Positions 35,931 to 44,110 of a stretch of DNA of 64,000 nucleotides are shown in pieces; position 1 is the first letter of the stretch, and each line of letters starts with the position of its first letter. The position numbers and the translations under genes are program-made. The notes under the pieces are model-generated. The model had not been told where the DNA came from. It was given only the letters and a program-made list of their open reading frames with translations, and made no database searches. Source of the DNA: Priestia megaterium NBRC 15308 = ATCC 14581 (GTDB lineage: Bacteria > Bacillota > Bacilli > Bacillales > Bacillaceae_H); NCBI RefSeq assembly GCF_000832985.1, contig NZ_CP009920.1, positions 4,458,501 to 4,522,500 on the forward strand, written 5' to 3'.

Positions 35931-36136
35931 ATTAACCTCCAATTTTTTGTACAGTTACTAGACTATTTTATACTAACAGTTATTGTAATTAGAAGAAGTA
36001 TTGTGTTTTTTTGTTTTTCTTGCTTGAAAAAGCTTTTTAGATAGATGCGCAGGGGTGCTTCCTCAGCAAAATCGTGTTTATGTTTCGGGTAATTTAGGGA
36101 ACACTGTACATAAATGCACGAAGGGGGATTAAAAAG

Positions 36137-36997
36137 ATGCAAATGAAACAGCCAGCTAAAATGACGAATAGTTATGGGTGTAAAAATGAGTATGATACAT
36201 TAAAACGTGTGGTCGTTTGCCCACCTACATATATGAAAATTGAAGAAATTATTAATGAAACACAAAAGCACTATGCGGATGAAAATATTGATGAGAGCTT
36301 GGCTTCAAAGCAGCACCGTCAATTTGTTGAATGCCTTCAAAAAGAAGGAGTAGAAGTCATCGGGCTATCTGCACAAGAGCCATTTCCAGAACAAGTATTT
36401 ACGCGGGATATTGGCTATACGCTCGGAGACACCGTTATTGTCACGAAAATGGGCAGCGAGATTCGAAGTGGAGAAGAACAAGTGCTAGCCGATTGGCTGC
36501 AGCAGCAAGATATTCCTTTCCATCAGGTGCCGGACCATCCTATTGAAGGAGGAGATGTGCTGATTGATGGACAAGCTATTTTTATTGCGCTCAGCGACCG
36601 TACAAGTAAAGAAGGTGTGGAGCATATCCAAGAGCTGCTTCCAGCCTATGAGGTTGTTCCGATTCCTATTGATCGGTCTTATCTTCACCTTGATTGTGTG
36701 TTAAATATTTTATCACCTACAGAAGCGCTCGTATTTTCACCCGCTTTACATGAGAAAGAATTAAATTTACTTCGCATGAAATATGACTTAATTGAAGTAA
36801 CAAAAGAAGAGCAGTTTACGATGGGAACCAATGTATTATCAATCGGTAATCAGCGGGTGATCAGCCTGCCAATGAATACAGAAGTGAATGAAGAGTTAAG
36901 GAAACGAGGCTATAAAGTGATTGAAGTTGATATATCTGAAATTATTAAGTCGGGCGGTTCTTTCCGCTGCTGCACAATGCCTCTTGAACGAGTGTAA
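36137..36997 (+). CDS. Dimethylarginine dimethylaminohydrolase (amidinotransferase) family enzyme
   Basis: 286 residues of the guanidine-modifying superfamily. Catalytic features: the FTRDIGYTLGD substrate loop (about 90-100), EGGDVLIDG (about 138-146), His in YLHLDCVLNIL (about 182-192), and nucleophile Cys in GGSFRCCTMPLER near the C-terminus. It may act on methylated arginine or related guanidines and release citrulline. The exact substrate cannot be read. AAGGGGG precedes the ATG. Own terminator. Confidence 0.88.
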   Translation: MQMKQPAKMTNSYGCKNEYDTLKRVVVCPPTYMKIEEIINETQKHYADENIDESLASKQHRQFVECLQKEGVEVIGLSAQEPFPEQVFTRDIGYTLGDTVIVTKMGSEIRSGEEQVLADWLQQQDIPFHQVPDHPIEGGDVLIDGQAIFIALSDRTSKEGVEHIQELLPAYEVVPIPIDRSYLHLDCVLNILSPTEALVFSPALHEKELNLLRMKYDLIEVTKEEQFTMGTNVLSIGNQRVISLPMNTEVNEELRKRGYKVIEVDISEIIKSGGSFRCCTMPLERV

Positions 36998-37012
36998 AAA
37001 AGCTTAAAAAGA

Positions 37013-37049
37013 AAAAAAGATCTCGGCGATAGCCAGGGATCTTTTTTTT
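37013..37049 (+). terminator. Terminator of the DDAH-family gene
   Basis: AAAGATC...GGC / GCC...GATCTTT hairpin followed by eight T. Confidence 0.85.
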
Positions 37050-37059
37050 GAGGGATGTT

Positions 37060-37089
37060 GTATAAAATTTCAAGTGAAAGGAACATTAA
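37060..37089 (+). promoter_or_regulatory. Possible SigG promoter of the SASP gene
   Basis: GTATA (37060-37064), 19 bases, then CATTAA (37084-37089). This partly fits the forespore SigG consensus (GNATR, about 18, CATNNTA). The gene identity makes forespore expression expected. Confidence 0.4.
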
Positions 37090-37124
37090 CCTATATAAGC
37101 TGTTGAAGGAAAGGAGTGATAAAC

Positions 37125-37328
37125 ATGGCAAATCGTAATCCTATTTTAGTTCAAGGTGCTGAACAGCTTCTTGATCAGCTAAAAACGGAAATCGCGGGAA
37201 GACTTAACGTTCAGCTTGGCGCTGAGCAAACAGCTCGTGCAAATGGTTCTGTTGGTGGAGAAATGACGAAGCATCTTGTTGCAATGGCGCAACAGCAATT
37301 AAGTGGTGCACAAGGACACATTCGCTAG
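37125..37328 (+). CDS. Alpha/beta-type small acid-soluble spore protein
   Basis: 67 residues. It coats and protects spore DNA and is degraded during germination. The two conserved blocks are present: [19 protein letters not shown], with the GPR protease site at Glu-Ile, and [20 protein letters not shown], which binds DNA. The start is ATG 37125, after AAAGGAGTGATAAAC. A GTG three codons earlier lies on the ribosome site. Forespore-specific transcription is expected. A terminator follows. Confidence 0.96.
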   Translation: MANRNPILVQGAEQLLDQLKTEIAGRLNVQLGAEQTARANGSVGGEMTKHLVAMAQQQLSGAQGHIR

Positions 37329-37353
37329 TCTGCTCTACATAAACACTCTGATG

Positions 37354-37388
37354 AAAAGTTCTGGCTCTTTTGAGCTGGAACTTTTTTG
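37354..37388 (+). terminator. Terminator of the SASP gene
   Basis: AAAAGTTCTGGCTC / GAGCTGGAACTTTT with two G-T pairs, then T-run. Confidence 0.85.
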
Positions 37389-37460
37389 TGTAGGAAACAT
37401 CATTCTACTTTCTCTTGATCGTTTGATTTGAGATTTTGCTTGAAATTCTCCACTTTCAAG

Positions 37461-37485
37461 GTTGAAAAGTGCATAAAATGGGAAA
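37461..37485 (+). promoter_or_regulatory. Possible SigB promoter
   Basis: GTTGAA (37461-37466), 13 bases, GGGAAA (37480-37485), close to GTTTAA-N13/15-GGGWAW. It lies 31 bases before the YihY-like gene. Confidence 0.35.
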
Positions 37486-37516
37486 AGAACAAAAAAAGAG
37501 AAAGTAGAGGTTTATC

Positions 37517-38365
37517 ATGAAAAAGCTATTATCATTTGGAAAAAGTCTTGGTAAAGAAATTCAAGAAGACCAAGCAACGGGACTAGCGGCTGAGCAAGCC
37601 TATTACTATATGCTATCATTATTCCCTATGCTTATTTTACTGATATCGATTGTTCCGTATCTATCTATTAAACCGGAAGAGGCAATCGATGTCCTTCAAA
37701 GCGTTATGCCTGGAGAAACGGCTGCAATCTTTAAAGATAACGTAGCTCACTTTATAAGCCAACCAAACGGCGGGTTACTGACTGTAGGGATTTTAGGAAC
37801 CATTTGGTCTGCTTCAAACGGTATGAACGCCTTTATCCGTGCAATGAACCAAGCCTACGACGTGAAAGAACAGCGCTCGTTTATTAAAGTAAGAGGCTTG
37901 TCCATTCTTTTAACAATTGGATTGATCGTAACAATTGTTGTATCCCTTCTTTTACCGGTGTTCGGAGGGGTTTTGTTAAATTGGATAAGCGAATGGTTTT
38001 CTCTTCCTTCAGGTACAACAGTGGTTTTAAATATTCTGCGCTGGATTATCGGTGTCGGCATTATGGTACTTGTTTTATCCGTATTATACAGATTAGCCCC
38101 AAACAAAACGTTTCCTTTTGCCCATGTATGGCCCGGAGCGCTCGCTGCTACGCTGTTATGGCAGCTGACATCTTTAGGGTTCTCATTTTACGTAAGCAAC
38201 TTTGGCAATTATTCTGCTACTTATGGAAGCTTAGGAGGCGTGATTGTTCTGATGCTTTGGCTATTTTTAACGGGGTTAATTCTCGTTATTGGAGGAGAGA
38301 TTAACGCTATTTATCACCGAAACAAAACGGCTGCGCCTCCTAAAGATACGTCTCAGGCGATGTAA
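37517..38365 (+). CDS. YihY/BrkB-family membrane protein
   Basis: 282 residues with six hydrophobic spans. Family marks include GLAAEQAYYYMLSLFPMLILL (about 22-42), YKLAPN-like YRLAPNKTFPFAHVWPGAL (about 193-211) and FGNYSATYGSLGGVIVLMLWL (about 233-253). B. subtilis YfkH belongs here. The old name ribonuclease BN for this family is considered wrong. Function unknown, and a stress promoter candidate lies upstream. Confidence 0.88.
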   Translation: MKKLLSFGKSLGKEIQEDQATGLAAEQAYYYMLSLFPMLILLISIVPYLSIKPEEAIDVLQSVMPGETAAIFKDNVAHFISQPNGGLLTVGILGTIWSASNGMNAFIRAMNQAYDVKEQRSFIKVRGLSILLTIGLIVTIVVSLLLPVFGGVLLNWISEWFSLPSGTTVVLNILRWIIGVGIMVLVLSVLYRLAPNKTFPFAHVWPGALAATLLWQLTSLGFSFYVSNFGNYSATYGSLGGVIVLMLWLFLTGLILVIGGEINAIYHRNKTAAPPKDTSQAM

Positions 38366-38367
38366 TA

Positions 38368-38401
38368 AAAAAGGAAACCTTTATAGAGGTTTCCTTTTTT
38401 A
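38368..38401. terminator. Bidirectional terminator, YihY and DUF948 genes
   Basis: AAAAAAGGAAACCT / AGGTTTCCTTTTTT. It overlaps the stop codon of the minus-strand gene. Confidence 0.9.
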
Positions 38402-38674
38402 ACGTTTAAAGCTATTAACAAGCTGTTTAAATGAGTTGGCTGTATATTTGACCGAATCTTTTTTGTACTGCACATCGGTTTTAATCGCTGCTTGTGTTAC
38501 TTTTAAATGATTTGTTTTTTCTTTGATATGATCAGTTTCGTTTTGAAGATGTTGAGAAGTGGCATTTACAGAGTTCACAGTTGGCTTGATTTTTTTATTA
38601 AATGATACGCCTGCGTAAATAAGATACGCAAGTGATGCCAAAACAACAGCTAAGCTTATATAAACAATAATCAT
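38399..38674 (-). CDS. DUF948 membrane-anchored coiled-coil protein
   Basis: 91 residues: one N-terminal span (IIVYISLAVVLASLAYLIYAG), then a helical hydrophilic region with heptads. The pattern fits DUF948, the family of B. subtilis YtxG, often stress-linked. AAAGGAGG precedes the ATG. Role unknown. Confidence 0.75.
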   Translation of the reverse strand: MIIVYISLAVVLASLAYLIYAGVSFNKKIKPTVNSVNATSQHLQNETDHIKEKTNHLKVTQAAIKTDVQYKKDSVKYTANSFKQLVNSFKR

Positions 38675-38865
38675 CGGTGTGCCTCCTTTGTACGTATTTA
38701 TATAGGTGAGAATAAAATATATACGAATATCATCCTCTTTATTTAATTGTTATACCCATTTTTAATCAAAACAAACAAAAGCCTACCGAGAAGACAATAT
38801 ATTGGATTTTTTCTGAAATTTCATTCATCATTACATATAGAGTTACCTTGAAAGGAGAGAGAAGA

Positions 38866-39798
38866 ATGCCGTTAGATCCGCATATTCAAATATTTCTAAA
38901 TCAATATAATGAAATGCCCCGTCCTGCTTTAGAGGACGTTACACCCCCGCAGCTGAGGGAAATGGAAAAGATGTCCTTAACTCCTTCTAAAGAAGTAGTT
39001 AAAAAAGTATATAATGAAGAAATTGAATTAAATGAACGTATGCTCACTATACGAGTGTATGAACCTGAAGGAACAGGGCCATTTCCCGCTCTTGTTTACT
39101 ACCACGGAGGAGGCTGGGTATTAGGAAGCCTGGATACTCATGACTCTATATGCAGGTCGTATGCAAATGAAGCAAACTGTATTGTAGTGTCTGTTGATTA
39201 CCGTCTTGCTCCCGAAGATAAATTTCCCGCTGCAGTAAACGATGCCTATGACGCCCTGGATTGGATTTCAGCTCATGCGTCTCAATTAAATATCAATTCA
39301 AATAAAATTGCCGTCGGTGGCGACAGTGCCGGTGGCAACCTTGCTGCGGTTGTGAGCATTTTAGCAAAAGAAAGACAGGGTCCGTCTATTGTTCATCAGC
39401 TGCTTATTTATCCATCTGTAGGATTTAAAAATCAGCACCCTGCCTCTATGAAAGAAAATGGGGAAGGATATTTTCTTTCAAAAGATCTTATGGATTGGTT
39501 TCGTCTTCACTACTTAAACAATAAAGAAGAAGAACAGCATCCCTATAACGCTCCGGTATTACTAGAAGATTTATCGAGTCTACCGAGCGCTACCATTATT
39601 ACAGCACAATATGATCCTCTAAGAGATAGCGGAAAAGACTACGCGGACGCATTAAAAAATCACGGTGTCCCCGTCACCTATGAAAATTATGAAACAATGA
39701 TTCACGGGTTTTTAGGGTTTCATGAATTTGTCCCACTCGCTCAGCAGGCGATCAATAAAAGCGCAGCTCAACTGCGTCAAGTATTTGATTCTATTTAA
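38866..39798 (+). CDS. Alpha/beta-hydrolase esterase, hormone-sensitive-lipase family
   Basis: 310 residues. The oxyanion motif HGGGWVLGS (about 80-88) and nucleophile motif GGDSAGGNLAA (about 149-159) are present. The catalytic Asp lies in QYDPLRDSG (about 247-255) and His in MIHGFLGF (about 278-285). This is the bacterial family IV carboxylesterase pattern. No signal peptide, so it acts in the cytosol on short-chain esters. The start is ATG 38866 with AAAGGAGAG upstream. Confidence 0.92.
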   Translation: MPLDPHIQIFLNQYNEMPRPALEDVTPPQLREMEKMSLTPSKEVVKKVYNEEIELNERMLTIRVYEPEGTGPFPALVYYHGGGWVLGSLDTHDSICRSYANEANCIVVSVDYRLAPEDKFPAAVNDAYDALDWISAHASQLNINSNKIAVGGDSAGGNLAAVVSILAKERQGPSIVHQLLIYPSVGFKNQHPASMKENGEGYFLSKDLMDWFRLHYLNNKEEEQHPYNAPVLLEDLSSLPSATIITAQYDPLRDSGKDYADALKNHGVPVTYENYETMIHGFLGFHEFVPLAQQAINKSAAQLRQVFDSI

Positions 39799-39842
39799 GT
39801 TGCAAAGATATATAGTGTTATAAATTATATGAACTTGGGGGA

Positions 39843-39868
39843 AGCAGCACATGGATGTGCTGTTTTTT
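39843..39868 (+). terminator. Terminator after the esterase gene
   Basis: AGCAGCACAT / ATGTGCTGTT hairpin with a two-base loop and six T. Confidence 0.75.
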
Positions 39869-40058
39869 CTGTATTTGGAGGGAGAAAAGGTTAAAAAGAG
39901 TTTCAAAAAAATAGCCTATTATCTCTTTTAAAGTTATTTCAATGTTATAAATAAAGACAATGTTATAGAAGTTATTGAAAATGATGCTTCACAATAAAAG
40001 AAAAGATTTCATATCTTAATGAAGGTTTTTTACAAGTTGAAACAAAGTAGGTGATTAA

Positions 40059-40377
40059 ATGTTCTATTCTAATTTTTATACTCCTTTTAACTATGCTTTC
40101 TACCCTTATTTCATGCCTTCTTTTGGACGTCCTACTGGATATGTACTGAATTCTAGTGGTGAAGTTGACAGCTGGTGGGGAAATTATCCGTTAGGGTATC
40201 CTGCGAAAGCTCCAAAATTTTTGAGTGGGGGGCAGACGCCTATTTCAGGACCTGCAATACCATTCAGTTTCAGGAGTTATTATTGAACTGATTACAAGGG
40301 TTACTGCCGTAAAAGGTAAGAAAGATACGTACAAAATTAAAGCAGTATTTAAAGCGACTGAAAGAGATGATATTTAA
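40059..40377 (+). pseudogene. Unknown small gene frameshifted at a G-run
   Basis: The ATG at 40059 (AGTAGGTGAT upstream) reads a Tyr/Phe-rich N-terminus and then KAPKFLSGG. At 40226-40231 there are six G. With six G the frame ends at 40286 after 75 residues. With one G fewer it would continue to TAA 40377, giving 105 residues whose tail reads RRLFQDLQYHSVSGVIIELI and then TRVTAVKGKKDTYKIKAVFK. The continuation looks protein-like, and a terminator directly follows its stop. I therefore treat the gene as disrupted, or possibly misread, at the homopolymer. Family not recognised. Confidence 0.55.
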
Positions 40378-40387
40378 TTCAGTCGAG

Positions 40388-40418
40388 AAAGTCGATCATA
40401 GGGTCGACTTTTTATTTT
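40388..40418 (+). terminator. Terminator after the frameshifted gene
   Basis: AAAGTCGA / TCGACTTT followed by TTATTTT. It sits just after the stop of the extended frame (40377), not after the shorter one. Confidence 0.75.
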
Positions 40419-40485
40419 AGGTAATTAACAAGTTTGATTTGGTTAATGAAGGGAAAATAATAAGTAACTAAAAGGAGGTGGAGTT

Positions 40486-40743
40486 ATGGATTATAAACAA
40501 AAAGATTATTATATCAGTGCAAAAGAAAATGAGTATTATAAAGTAATAAATGTAGTAGATCATATGTTAGAGGAAGCACAAAGTAATAACAAATATCCAG
40601 TATGGGGCGAAAAACTAAGAACAGAGTTAAAAGAAAGTGCTGGTAATAACCTTACTCCATGGCATTTTAATATGATAATATCCACACTTTTAGATTATGT
40701 ACCTGAAGAAGTAAAGAATAAATCTAATGCTAAGTCACTCTGA
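40486..40743 (+). CDS. Hypothetical protein, 85 residues
   Basis: Hydrophilic, Tyr/Asn/Lys-rich, predicted mostly helical (ENEYYKVINVVDHMLEEAQS, PWHFNMIISTLLDYVPEEV). No family recognised. A perfect AAAAGGAGGTGGAGTT precedes the ATG and a terminator overlaps the stop, so it is very likely expressed. It lies in the accessory pocket beside two decayed genes. Confidence 0.65.
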   Translation: MDYKQKDYYISAKENEYYKVINVVDHMLEEAQSNNKYPVWGEKLRTELKESAGNNLTPWHFNMIISTLLDYVPEEVKNKSNAKSL

Positions 40744-40759
40744 TGAGTGGCTTTTTATT
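40732..40759 (+). terminator. Terminator after the 85-residue protein gene
   Basis: AAGTCACTC / GAGTGGCTT with TTTTATT. Confidence 0.75.
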
Positions 40760-40825
40760 ATATCTATAGTATGCAAATTAAAATATGCGCTAAATAATAA
40801 AGGGTAAAAAAGGTGGCTAAACAAC

Positions 40826-41198
40826 ATGCCTAAAAATCCATTTAAGATATGTAACACAGAGGAATGTTGTCAATTAGCTTATAGAAGGCAGGTGTACTCC
40901 TGTTGAAAGAGCCTATCACCTTATAGAAGTGAAAGAGGATTGGAGTAAACGTTTCTCTATAGGTAACTTATAGAGTGAACGTAAAGCACAGCACCATAAG
41001 GTTCACTTTGGTGTAGATGGTAAGAAGTACACCAAGATTAAGAAGATAAGAGAATCTATTAGAGAATGCTTATTTACAGAAAAGCAAGTAAAAGAATTAT
41101 TAAAAGTTATAGAAAGTATAATGATGGATTACATTAATTATAGGGAAGAAAATGCAGAGAATGGGAATGATTCAAAAAGAAAATTATCGAAAAATTGA
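40826..41198 (+). pseudogene. Decayed gene with a frameshift and an in-frame stop
   Basis: The ATG at 40826 (AAGGTGG upstream) reads MPKNPFKICNTEECCQLAYR and stops after 26 residues. A second frame takes over (CTPVERAYHLIEVKEDWSKR), meets TAG near 40971, then continues as SERKAQHHKVHFGVDGKKY and on to TGA 41196. Together they suggest a protein of about 120 residues broken twice. The Cys-rich start recalls phage HNH-endonuclease beginnings, but no HNH motif can be shown. Likely a phage or mobile-element remnant. Confidence 0.5.
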
Positions 41199-41274
41199 GA
41201 AGGGAAATAATTGAATAGATAAAAAAAATAACCTTTTTCGTGATATTATTTACTCATTAAGGGGGCTGGGTGTT

Positions 41275-41427
41275 GTGAATGAACAATTAAAACCTGAGGA
41301 AATTAGCATAGAAGTTAAACTTGAGCTTCTAAAGATATGTAATGACGTAATGAACAATATAGTGACCCCTAAAGAATTAATTAAGGACTTAGAAAAATTA
41401 GTTAGTCAAATCAGTTTATCAGTTTAA
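41275..41427 (+). CDS. Small hypothetical protein, 50 residues
   Basis: GTG start at 41275 with GGGGGCTGGG upstream. It reads MNEQLKPEEISIEVKLELLK and continues with helices (CNDVMNNIVTPKELIKDLEK) to TAA 41425. Acidic and fully helical, no family recognised. The good ribosome site supports it. It precedes a lipoprotein gene by 40 bases and may be in its operon. Confidence 0.5.
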   Translation: MNEQLKPEEISIEVKLELLKICNDVMNNIVTPKELIKDLEKLVSQISLSV

Positions 41428-41467
41428 TGTAACACTCCATACAGGGAAAAGTTAAGGGGAGAATGCT

Positions 41468-42157
41468 GTGAAAAAGTTGTTAGTTGGTAGCATTTTGTTG
41501 TCTTTGAGTTTAACTATGGGAGCATGTGACCAAGGGGAAGAGAAGAACGCTGAGACTTCTAAGAAAGAAACTGCTGTAAAGCCAGAAAAAAAGACTAATG
41601 AAATAGAATTAAATAAGAAATCTGAATCTATACAAATTCAAGATGAACAGAAAGATTTACGTGCGTACGCTACAAAAGTTGAAGAAGAAAGGAAGGCTAA
41701 GGAATTAGCAGAACAAAAAGCAAAAGAGGAAGCGGAAGCTAAACGACAAGTAGAAATAGCCGAACAACAAAGACCACAAAAGATTGCCGAAGAACAACGT
41801 GTATCAGCTCAACAAGCAGAGCAAAAGAAGGAAGCAGAATCTCCAGTTAGTCAAGAAACAATCGATAATTATGAAGCAAATCAAGCTGAAACATGGGCTG
41901 AAGAGGCTGAGATTGAGGAGGAACTGAATAAAGAAGAAGAAGAAAGATTAGCTAAAGAAAAGGCAGAACAAGAAGCATATGAAGCTCAAATCATTGCTGA
42001 ACAAGATGCTAATTTCTCCGATGAAGCAAAGGAACAGATTCAAAAAGAAATTGATGAAGAAGGATATAGTCAAACATCATACTATTGCGATCAAGTTATG
42101 ACTGCTGTACAAAGAGGGGATATGACTAAAGAAGAAGCTGGAGGTTGTTTGAAATAA
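41468..42157 (+). CDS. Lipoprotein with Lys/Glu/Ala-rich coiled coil
   Basis: 229 residues. The signal peptide MKKLLVGSILLSLSLTMGAC ends in a lipobox (MGAC), giving a lipid-anchored Cys20. Residues about 65-185 are highly charged (E, K, A, Q) and would form one long coiled coil. The last ~45 (SDEAKEQIQKEIDEEGY, YYCDQVMTAVQRGDMTKEEA, GGCLK) look like a small folded domain with two cysteines. GTG start with AAGGGGAG upstream. Function unknown, perhaps a wall-spanning stalk. Confidence 0.75.
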   Translation: MKKLLVGSILLSLSLTMGACDQGEEKNAETSKKETAVKPEKKTNEIELNKKSESIQIQDEQKDLRAYATKVEEERKAKELAEQKAKEEAEAKRQVEIAEQQRPQKIAEEQRVSAQQAEQKKEAESPVSQETIDNYEANQAETWAEEAEIEEELNKEEEERLAKEKAEQEAYEAQIIAEQDANFSDEAKEQIQKEIDEEGYSQTSYYCDQVMTAVQRGDMTKEEAGGCLK

Positions 42158-42305
42158 TTTAATTATAATTTCAAGAATTTCCTTTGGAATTATTTTCTTA
42201 TTTCTATTGATAAAAAAACCACCTAAATGGTACAATAGACTTATAAAAATATAATGGAACGTTGTTTTCACAGAGTTTATTGACGACATTAAGTAAGGTG
42301 ATTTT

Positions 42306-43199
42306 TTGAATGATAAAAAACAAGTAGGTCAGCTGATTCAAGATCTGCGAAAGATTGCGGAAATGACAACTGTCGAGTTATCAGAAGGAATTTGTACTGA
42401 AGAAGAGCTACATCGATTTGAACAAGGTGAAATTCATGCAAGCAGTGAAGTTCTCTATCATTTATCGAAACGCTTAGGGGTTCCGATGAATTATTTCTTT
42501 GAAGCAGGAGAGCTAACGCCCAACGATTATTCTAAAGAAATTAAATCGACCATTAGGCATTATATACGAAAACGCGATTATGAAACCGTGTTACATATGG
42601 TGAACAAAGAAAAAGATAATCCTATGTTTCAAGATCCTTTTCATGCACAATTTTTCCTATGGCACGAAGCCATATGTGATTATTATATTGGAAATAAATT
42701 TGAACAAGCACTTCGTAAATTGGAAAAAGCTATTGCGTTCACGCGTACGAGCGAACAGTTTTATTCAGAAAAAGAGATTGCTATTTTAAATAGTATTGCC
42801 ATTATTTATGAAGAAGAAGGTCATTTAAAAAAAGCGTTCAGTACGTTTATGGAAGGGTTGCAGCATATTGCTTTGCTTCCTAAATTAAAAGATCCTCTTG
42901 TCAAAATTCGAATTTTATATGGATTATCGCGTGCGCTTTTGCAAATGGAACGTTATGAAAAGTCGATTAAATATGCACAAGCAGGACTAGAGCTGTGTAT
43001 TCAGCATGAGACGCTTTATTTATTAGGAGAACTGCACTATCAAATTGGAGAAGCACTCTGTCAGCTTGGTGAGCTTAAACAAGGAATAGCCTACCTAGAA
43101 AAAGCTATTACCGTTTTTGAAATTGAACAAAATGAAGCGTTTGTGACCATTATTCAAGAGGAGATGTCTAAATATCAAGAAACAAAAAAGAAGAGCTGA
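42306..43199 (+). CDS. HTH-TPR transcriptional regulator (RNPP-like)
   Basis: 297 residues. An N-terminal XRE helix-turn-helix (about 5-62) with divergent recognition helix (SEGICTEEELHRFEQGEIHA) is followed by five or six TPR-like helical repeats (about 75-290; FEQALRKLEKAIAFTR, YEKSIKYAQAGLELCIQ, LKQGIAYLEKAITVFE). This is the plan of PlcR/NprR/Rgg-type quorum regulators that bind short peptides. No signal-peptide gene is visible directly downstream. TTG start with AAGGTGA. Targets unknown. Confidence 0.8.
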   Translation: MNDKKQVGQLIQDLRKIAEMTTVELSEGICTEEELHRFEQGEIHASSEVLYHLSKRLGVPMNYFFEAGELTPNDYSKEIKSTIRHYIRKRDYETVLHMVNKEKDNPMFQDPFHAQFFLWHEAICDYYIGNKFEQALRKLEKAIAFTRTSEQFYSEKEIAILNSIAIIYEEEGHLKKAFSTFMEGLQHIALLPKLKDPLVKIRILYGLSRALLQMERYEKSIKYAQAGLELCIQHETLYLLGELHYQIGEALCQLGELKQGIAYLEKAITVFEIEQNEAFVTIIQEEMSKYQETKKKS

Positions 43200-43217
43200 A
43201 CGCTCTTCTTTTTTTTA
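43184..43217. terminator. Terminator between the HTH-TPR and Tyr/Pro-rich genes
   Basis: AAAAGAAGAGC / GCTCTTCTTTT with eight T. Confidence 0.85.
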
Positions 43218-43451
43218 TCTCCAATACACTGGGTGTGGGTAAAATGGCCGAGGGCGAGGGTAAAAGTAAGGGGGGTGGTAATAAATGGGACGAGGATAAG
43301 GGTAAGGATAAAATGGCCGAGGGCGAGGATACGGATAATAACCATAAGGGAATCTTTCGTCAGTTTCATGAGGATTTGAATAATAATCATAGCCATATTG
43401 ATACTCTTCTAAAGGTTGTTCCGGGTAATATTGATAATTCACTCTTTTCAC
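43215..43451 (-). CDS. Tyr/Pro-rich protein, spore-coat-like
   Basis: 78 residues, about half of them Tyr and Pro, with repeated units PYPRPRPFYPYPYPRP and PYFYPRPRPFYPHPVYW. Such composition is common in Bacillus spore coat and crust proteins. The GTG start at 43451, or the second GTG nine bases in, follows a weak AGGCGGTGA. Frames on the other strand and in another phase are also open here, a consequence of the repeated DNA. Identity as a coat protein is inference. Confidence 0.5.
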   Translation of the reverse strand: MKRVNYQYYPEQPLEEYQYGYDYYSNPHETDERFPYGYYPYPRPRPFYPYPYPRPIYYHPPYFYPRPRPFYPHPVYWR

Positions 43452-43590
43452 CGCCTAAGTTTTTATGCTTTTTACTGTATTCATTACAGAAAGAATTGGA
43501 GTATGTACTCATCAAACTTTTAATTTGAAAAAGGCGGGAGACAAGGAGTATTTTGAAAATAAAAACAAATTAGCTTTCCTTCTCGTTTTC

Positions 43591-44103
43591 TTATAAGTTA
43601 TCAGCATCAGGAAGGGTGGGATGTTCAAAGCTTTTAATAAAAGAAGCGTAAGCAATCGTATCTTTAATAGGGTTTACATAAGATAATGGTTGACCTCGGT
43701 AGCTGAAATTAAATGTAATCCAAGCAAAATCTTTATTATTGTTGGAAATCAGTTTTGCATTATGTATAAAAGCAGATGCGGCAATCATCGCATCTGGGCC
43801 TTTAATTTTTTTATTGGATTCTATTTTAGCTTTTCGGCGAATTTGAGCTGCTAGCTGTGCAATTTCACTTGTAACGTCTACAATCTTATCTGTCATATCG
43901 TAAATATAATGATTTTTTACTGCTTTGACTTGAGGATTTGTTTCTACTTCCCAATGCGACAGAAGTTCCATTTCTACAACGGTAGGCATTAAAAATTCCG
44001 CATTATTTGAAATAAGTTCATTAATATATTCCACAACTTCTGGATAATTAAGCGCATGTGAAGCCCAAATGTTTGTATCAATGATTACTTTTTCATCCAA
44101 CAC
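43591..44103 (-). CDS. PIN-domain protein, VapC-like putative ribonuclease toxin
   Basis: 170 residues. Acidic active-site positions of the PIN fold are visible: D9 in VIIDTN, Glu in PTVVEMELLSHW (about 45), Asp in KGPDAMIAASA (about 104) and the late NNNKDF (about 121). The C-terminal ~45 residues extend beyond a normal VapC. It follows the 118-residue gene by seven bases, in antitoxin-toxin order. RNA cleavage is the family activity, and the target is unknown. Confidence 0.8.
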   Translation of the reverse strand: MLDEKVIIDTNIWASHALNYPEVVEYINELISNNAEFLMPTVVEMELLSHWEVETNPQVKAVKNHYIYDMTDKIVDVTSEIAQLAAQIRRKAKIESNKKIKGPDAMIAASAFIHNAKLISNNNKDFAWITFNFSYRGQPLSYVNPIKDTIAYASFIKSFEHPTLPDADNL

Positions 44104-44110
44104 AAATCGT

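Noticed and set aside
43235-43528. 97-codon plus-strand frame rich in Gly/Lys/Asp
   Set aside because: Antisense shadow of the Tyr/Pro-rich repeat gene.
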